A DNA stretch of 64,000 nt from Clostridium cavendishii DSM 21758 (GTDB lineage: Bacteria > Bacillota > Clostridia > Clostridiales > Clostridiaceae), in contig NZ_FQZB01000011.1 of assembly GCF_900141845.1 (NCBI RefSeq), positions 124,001 through 188,000 of the forward strand, in the 5' to 3' direction. Below the pieces are notes generated by a model, which saw nothing but the letters and a program-made list of their open reading frames with translations, ran no database searches and had not been told where the DNA came from. Below are positions 58,499-64,000 of the stretch, in pieces (position 1 is the stretch's first letter; each line of letters begins with the position of its first letter). Made by a program: the position numbers and the translations under genes.

Positions 58499-61400
58499 TT
58501 ATTCATCTCCATTCTGTAATTCTAAAACTATTATATTTAAAAGTTGAACGTACCCATTTAGGAACTTCTCCATTTTTTCTTTTAATAACACATCAGTACT
58601 AAAACCTAAGGATAGCATAAGTTCATTTTTTTTGTATTTATAAGTAAGCGATATGTCAAATACATTTTCATCTACTCTGTTTAATTGAATATTTTCTCTA
58701 CTTGAAAAAAGTGAGATAATAATTTTGTTCTTTTTCTGAGTTCTTTGTAGTGTTTTGTTTGTAAACTCTTTGTTATGTTGTCCTACCAATTGTTCTATTA
58801 TTACATCAGATAATTGTTTAATACTTTCAATTTCTTCAAAATTCACTGAAATATCTATAATTCTAGTTTTATCTGACACATAAATTGTTACCTCTCTTGA
58901 TGTGCTAACTTCATGCAGAAGATAAATATATGACACAATCAACGCTATATCTATTTCCTTAAATGAATCATACTTTTGCTTACGTAATTTTATATATATA
59001 TCCTCTTCTAAATTCGCTATCAGCATTGTTCGGTTACCCATAATATTATTCTTTACATGATATTCTTCTAATAACTTAACTCCTTTTAGTTTAAATTCAT
59101 TTCTAACAGCCGGTAAGTTTTGCTTATCAATAAAATGTGACAATTCTATAATAGTTGAATGAATAAATAAATCAGCTACTGTAACCTTATTTGACAATTC
59201 AGCTGTAACTCGTGAAAGAACTTTAACAATTAAAAATGAGTTTCCACCTAAAGCAAAAAAGTTATCTGTTGTACTTATTACTTCTTTATTCAAAATATCT
59301 TTCCAGATTGCAAGTACAATTTTCTCTGTATCCGTTTTAGGTGGTATTATTTCCCTAGCTACTCTTTGTTTTTTTACCATGGAAAAAAGTTCCTTATAAT
59401 CAATTTTCCCATTAGTCATTAATGGAAATTGACTTATAAAAACAAAGTGTTCTGGTATCATGTAATTTGGTAAAATTTCTTGAAGATTTCCCCTTAAAAC
59501 CTCAGGACTTATTGGCTCATCATGAATATAAAATGCAAATAAAGAAACTTCACCCTCATCTGATTTTATGGACTTAACAATCACATCTTTAACACTACAT
59601 TTCATAATTAATGCATTTTCAATTTCTCCTAACTCTATTCGGAAGCCGCGAATCTTTACTTGATTATCTAACCGCCCTTCAAAGACTAGGTCATTATTCT
59701 TAAGTTGTCTTACAAAATCTCCAGTTTTATATATTTTCTTAGTATAATCAATAGGATGTTTAATAAACTTTTCATAGGTGAGATTCTGATCATTATAATA
59801 TCCTCTAGCTAAACCTCTTCCAGCGATGCACAACTCCCCTATTACTTCTGGCGGTTGTAGTTCATTATTTTGATCAACAATACAAAGCTCAGTGTTTGTA
59901 ATTGGCTTTCCTATACTAACATGTGATACATCCGTTATTTCTTTCATAGTAGACCATACTGTTGTTTCTGTTGGACCATACATATTGAAAACTCGTAAAT
60001 TTCCTGTGGATTTAACCTTTTCAGCCAGAGATTTGCTTAAATTTTCACCACCTATCATTATTGCTTCTAATCGTCCTATTCCTGATAATATCTTTTGATT
60101 TTCAAGAAGTAGTTGTAATCTAGATGGTGTAACTTGCATAAAATTTATATATCTCTTTTGAAACATTGTTGCCAACAATTCTGGATCAAGCTGTTCTTCT
60201 CTTGAAGCAAGTATAATTTCCATACCGCAACAAAGTGAAACTAAACTTTCCAAAACAAAGATATCAAATGATATTGTTGTTATTGATAAAAATGTTTTTC
60301 CTTCACCAAATGGTAGTTCATTTTTCATACTAACTATAAAATTTGAAAGTGCAGAGTGATCTATAATTACCCCCTTTGGTTTACCAGTCGATCCAGACGT
60401 ATAAATCATATAAGCTATATCTTCCATGTCATTTGGCAAATATATTAACCTATCTTCATAATTTATACAGCATAACTCTTCAATAACAATTACTTCTTTT
60501 ACCATTTTATGGTCTGTTAAATATTTCTCATTTGTTATTAATACTTTACATTCACTATTATCAATCATATATTGTATTCTTGATTTAGGGTACTCGGGAT
60601 CCAAAGGAAGGTATCCACATCCTGCTTTAAGTACTCCAAGCATACTGATTATAATTTCTGGTGATCGATCTACTAAAATGGCAACCACATTTCCCTTGGA
60701 TATTCCATTCTTCCTAATCGCATCAGCAATAATATCTGACTTTCTATCTACTTCATAATATGTAATTGAGTTATCCTTAAATGAAATTGCAACATTTGAT
60801 GCTTGTTTATTTGCTTCTTTTTGAAACATTGATATTACATCACAATCCATATAATCTATTTGTTTCCCAATATAAGGTTGAATATCATCACTGTTATATA
60901 TTTGTAATAACAACTCAGTTTTTGAAGCTGGTAAACTAGTTTTTTCTATCATATTGCAAAGTATTTTTTCAAAATAATCAAAATACGTATTAATCTGTTC
61001 TTTAGTAAAATGATCTAAATCATAACTAACTTTTAAGAAAAATTCATTATGTGTATGCATACAAATAAAGTCTAGAGGAATTTCTGTTTTATAATACTCA
61101 TCGACGTCAAAACTCTCAACAGACTTCACTTTCTGATCCATCTGATCATATATATGGAAATCAACATAATTAAAAAAGTTATTTATATATATATTAGAAG
61201 AGTCATTATCTGCGTATTGAATAATCTTTGAAGTTGGTAGCCTTCCATAATGCTTCAACTGAATCATTTTTTCATTAATATCCTTTAAAAAGTCTCTCCA
61301 AGTCATCTCTTTCTCTATTACACATCTGAAAGGAACAGTATTGAGAAAACATCCAAGCATCTTATCCCCATCTTCGCAAAGTGGTCGATTATTTTCTACC

Positions 61401-64000
61401 AATCCTACTAAAAAGTCTGTATTATAAGATGTCATGTATAACATAAAAACATATGCAGCAAAACAAATAGATCTGATTTGTACTCCTTCTTTAATTGAAA
61501 GTTCCCGAATTAATTTATTTTTATCCATACCTAAGTTATATACCATAAATTGTTGTTCTTTTAATTCACTTCTTGTGTTTTTCTGTAATTGTGGAAACTC
61601 TAAAAACTTACAACCTTTTAATTCCTTTTTCCAAAATTCTTCCACAGACCTATCCTTATCAAAACGTATCTGCTGAATTATATAATCTTTGTAACTATGT
61701 TTTAATCCAACATCAGACAATAATTTGCCTTCTTTAATACTTACATACGTATTTGTTAATTCTGTCATGAAAGATGCAACACTCCATCCATCTAAAATAG
61801 AATGATGAACACTTAAAAGTAAAGCATAATCTCCTTGATATGATAGCTGAAAAATAGCTATCCTCCATAACTGATTTTTGCTTTCACTTTCTAAAGATAT
61901 AAATGGATTCTGTCTATCTTTAATCATATGTTCAGATATTGCTAACATTTGATCTGCTTTAGAAATATTTTGTAAGCAAAAAAACTGCACTTTATTCGTT
62001 ACTGCTTTATAAACAACTTGTACATGTGTAATAAAATTAGTTAAATAATACTTAGTTCTTAAAATAGGATGCTTCTTACATAATATATCTACTGATTTTT
62101 TAAATATATCCATTTGGAAATCTTCATCAAAAAACGTAACTATATGTTGATCATGATAAACAGAACCTTCTGATGATTTTAACGATTGCAGCACCATCCC
62201 CAACTGTATATCACTCATAGGATAAAAGTCCTCTATCATTTCCTCGTTAAGAATATCAAACTTATCTGACGTTAAAATCATCTGCTTTGTCTTATCTAAT
62301 TCTAAATTGGCTTCTTCAAATGACTCTCTTACTCCAATATCTTTTGCATTCAAAATATAATTCTCTAGCTTTATAATATTATTATTTTCATATAAATTTA
62401 TTATTGATAATTCAATCCCCATCTGTATATTTATCAAACTAATAGCGCGAATAGCTTTTATAGAATCTCCACCCAACGAAAAAAAGCTAGTATTTATCGA
62501 AAAACACTCAACTTTCAGAACCTCTTTCCATATATCATAAATACTTTGTTGTATACTACTTTTGGGTAAAGTAATTTCTTGATGCTGGATATCCACATCT
62601 TTTATATCCATGTCCTGAATATTAATCAATTCTTTTCTATTTATCTTTCCATTTGGTAAAAGAGGCATTTGATCTATAAAATAATACCGTGCTGGTAACA
62701 TATAAGATGGTAAATAAAGTGACAGATGCGCCTTTAATTCTTCTGTATTTATTCTTTCTTGCCCAGAATAATAAACACATATATCTTTTTGATCTTCTAC
62801 AATATTACGTACAACAGCTATGGCTTCTTCTATTTGTTGATGTCTAGTTAATGCAGCCTCAATTTCACCTAATTCAATTCGATATCCTCTTATCTTAATT
62901 TGGGAGTCATTTCTTCCTATATATTCTATATTACCATCGGGAAGCCATCGAGCTATATCTCCTGTTTTATAACAAATTTCTTCTGTACAATGTGTGTTCT
63001 GAATAAATTTCTCCTTTGTAAGCTCTGGTCTATTCAAATATCCCTTGGCTACCCCAACTCCTGAAATATATAATTCACCAATTGCTCCTATTCCCTGTCT
63101 TCGTTCTTCCAAATCAACAATGTAAAGTTTAATATTATTTATCGGTTTCCCTATAGGAATATTTTTTCCCCCATCATTTCTTGAACATTCATAATAAGTT
63201 ACATCAATAGTTGCTTCTGTAGGACCATATTTATTAATAAGTTTCGGTGAGGATTTTTGTTGAAACAAGTCAAAGAAATCATTTACAGCATTTGCACTTA
63301 AAACCTCTCCACTACAAAAAACATATTTTAATTCATATAAAAGATATGAATTTTTATTCATTCTAACAGTTGCTGTAAACATTTGTAGCATAGTAGGAAC
63401 AAAGTGAATCACCGTTACTTTATATTTGTGAATTGCTTCAACTATTGCATTAGGATCTTTTTCTGCACCAACCTCTAGTAATAACAGTGAAGCTCCACTT
63501 AAACTCCATAATAAAATCTCCCAAACTGAAACATCAAAACAAAATGTTGTTTTCTGCATAATTACGTCTGTAGAATTTATTGGGTATTTTTCCTGCATCC
63601 AAAGTAATCGATTTACTAATGAATTATGTTTTATCATGACCCCTTTTGATTGTCCAGTTGATCCGGATGTGTATATTACATATGCAATATCTGTAGATAA
63701 ACACTGTGCATTCAAATTCTCCATTTCTCCGGAAAACCATCTATAAGAATCTTCTAGATTAATTACAAAAAAAGTATCACTTATAGCATGTGATAATGGT
63801 CCTTTTATTATTAAAGCCTTTGCTTGAGTATCAGTTAAAATATTTTCTATTTTATGTTTTGGGTACATAGGGTCGATTGGTACATATGCTGCTCCGGCTT
63901 TTAAAACAGCTAATATACTTATTATTAATTCAGCAGAACGCTCCATACATATGGCGACAATATTGTTACTTCCAACTCCTTTTTCTATTAACTTACGTGC
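58499..64000 (-). CDS. NRPS: (A)-PCP-C-A-PCP-half C (partial at right edge)
   Basis: The frame stays open to base 64000 and reads into the first adenylation domain (IEKGVGSNNIVAICMERSAE), so the start is outside the window. Residue numbers here count from the Met at 63946. A1 (YTSGSTGQSKG about 92) has pocket residues D-V-W-H-F-S-K-I-D-K, close to the serine code. PCP1 GGDSIKA (about 494); C HHSILDG (about 716); A2 (YTSGSTGKPKG about 1184), pocket D-I-L-Q-M-G-M-V-W-K, close to glycine; PCP2 GGNSFLI (about 1569). The final ~210 residues resemble only the C-terminal half of a condensation domain and lack HHxxxDG. It is the first gene of the cluster seen here. Confidence 0.92.
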   Translation of the reverse strand, partial: ARKLIEKGVGSNNIVAICMERSAELIISILAVLKAGAAYVPIDPMYPKHKIENILTDTQAKALIIKGPLSHAISDTFFVINLEDSYRWFSGEMENLNAQCLSTDIAYVIYTSGSTGQSKGVMIKHNSLVNRLLWMQEKYPINSTDVIMQKTTFCFDVSVWEILLWSLSGASLLLLEVGAEKDPNAIVEAIHKYKVTVIHFVPTMLQMFTATVRMNKNSYLLYELKYVFCSGEVLSANAVNDFFDLFQQKSSPKLINKYGPTEATIDVTYYECSRNDGGKNIPIGKPINNIKLYIVDLEERRQGIGAIGELYISGVGVAKGYLNRPELTKEKFIQNTHCTEEICYKTGDIARWLPDGNIEYIGRNDSQIKIRGYRIELGEIEAALTRHQQIEEAIAVVRNIVEDQKDICVYYSGQERINTEELKAHLSLYLPSYMLPARYYFIDQMPLLPNGKINRKELINIQDMDIKDVDIQHQEITLPKSSIQQSIYDIWKEVLKVECFSINTSFFSLGGDSIKAIRAISLINIQMGIELSIINLYENNNIIKLENYILNAKDIGVRESFEEANLELDKTKQMILTSDKFDILNEEMIEDFYPMSDIQLGMVLQSLKSSEGSVYHDQHIVTFFDEDFQMDIFKKSVDILCKKHPILRTKYYLTNFITHVQVVYKAVTNKVQFFCLQNISKADQMLAISEHMIKDRQNPFISLESESKNQLWRIAIFQLSYQGDYALLLSVHHSILDGWSVASFMTELTNTYVSIKEGKLLSDVGLKHSYKDYIIQQIRFDKDRSVEEFWKKELKGCKFLEFPQLQKNTRSELKEQQFMVYNLGMDKNKLIRELSIKEGVQIRSICFAAYVFMLYMTSYNTDFLVGLVENNRPLCEDGDKMLGCFLNTVPFRCVIEKEMTWRDFLKDINEKMIQLKHYGRLPTSKIIQYADNDSSNIYINNFFNYVDFHIYDQMDQKVKSVESFDVDEYYKTEIPLDFICMHTHNEFFLKVSYDLDHFTKEQINTYFDYFEKILCNMIEKTSLPASKTELLLQIYNSDDIQPYIGKQIDYMDCDVISMFQKEANKQASNVAISFKDNSITYYEVDRKSDIIADAIRKNGISKGNVVAILVDRSPEIIISMLGVLKAGCGYLPLDPEYPKSRIQYMIDNSECKVLITNEKYLTDHKMVKEVIVIEELCCINYEDRLIYLPNDMEDIAYMIYTSGSTGKPKGVIIDHSALSNFIVSMKNELPFGEGKTFLSITTISFDIFVLESLVSLCCGMEIILASREEQLDPELLATMFQKRYINFMQVTPSRLQLLLENQKILSGIGRLEAIMIGGENLSKSLAEKVKSTGNLRVFNMYGPTETTVWSTMKEITDVSHVSIGKPITNTELCIVDQNNELQPPEVIGELCIAGRGLARGYYNDQNLTYEKFIKHPIDYTKKIYKTGDFVRQLKNNDLVFEGRLDNQVKIRGFRIELGEIENALIMKCSVKDVIVKSIKSDEGEVSLFAFYIHDEPISPEVLRGNLQEILPNYMIPEHFVFISQFPLMTNGKIDYKELFSMVKKQRVAREIIPPKTDTEKIVLAIWKDILNKEVISTTDNFFALGGNSFLIVKVLSRVTAELSNKVTVADLFIHSTIIELSHFIDKQNLPAVRNEFKLKGVKLLEEYHVKNNIMGNRTMLIANLEEDIYIKLRKQKYDSFKEIDIALIVSYIYLLHEVSTSREVTIYVSDKTRIIDISVNFEEIESIKQLSDVIIEQLVGQHNKEFTNKTLQRTQKKNKIIISLFSSRENIQLNRVDENVFDISLTYKYKKNELMLSLGFSTDVLLKEKMEKFLNGYVQLLNIIVLELQNGDE

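Overview
The window is AT-rich (roughly 25-28% G+C by eye), with strong GGAGG-type ribosome binding sites, a T-box leader and clostridial-type gene content, so it most likely comes from a Clostridium or close relative. Species cannot be read from the sequence alone.

Layout. Positions 1-6,550 are ordinary chromosome: a partial membrane sensor gene (minus), a DMT-family exporter (plus), and a minus-strand group comprising nth, queG, cysE and cysK, with cysK preceded by a cysteine T-box. Next come an internally deleted short-chain dehydrogenase pseudogene and a mannoside-utilisation operon at 6.87-13.63 kb (two ABC permeases, a GH38 alpha-mannosidase and a solute-binding lipoprotein). From 13.6 to 23.4 kb there is an accessory boundary zone. 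It holds a 2.3-kb gene desert, a LoaP-type NusG paralogue, a creatininase-family hydrolase between two degenerate direct repeats, a dead IS256-family transposase, a dead IS21-family element, and a strong terminator facing the biosynthetic genes.

From 22.3 kb to the right edge, everything intact on the minus strand belongs to one large trans-acyltransferase polyketide synthase / nonribosomal peptide synthetase (PKS/NRPS) cluster that continues beyond the window. In transcription order the intact genes are: an NRPS (A-PCP-C-A-PCP-half C; its start is outside the window), a discrete acyltransferase (AT), KS-KR-ACP, KS-DH-KR-ACP-C-A-PCP, KS-DH-KR-ACP, KS-ACP-C39/BtrH-like domain, a carbamoyltransferase, a B12-binding radical SAM enzyme, a type II thioesterase, an FkbJ-like acyl carrier protein, a second discrete AT, KS-KR-ACP-C, and an FkbH-like glyceryl transferase. 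None of the KS modules carries an AT, so the two discrete ATs must load them. Reading the adenylation pockets by hand suggests Ser, then Gly, then an amino acid I cannot assign. FkbH plus the small ACP implies a glycerate-derived building block, and the carbamoyltransferase implies an O-carbamoylated product. There is no thioesterase domain in the synthases; release could use the terminal C domain or the C39-like domain.

The spacers between tailoring genes are not empty. They hold relics of an FkbM-type methyltransferase, an NDP-sugar epimerase/dehydratase, probably a GHMP-family sugar kinase, and one unrecognised gene. The cluster therefore seems to have lost sugar and methyl tailoring while the core synthases stayed open. 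I do not recognise the whole assembly as a characterised pathway.
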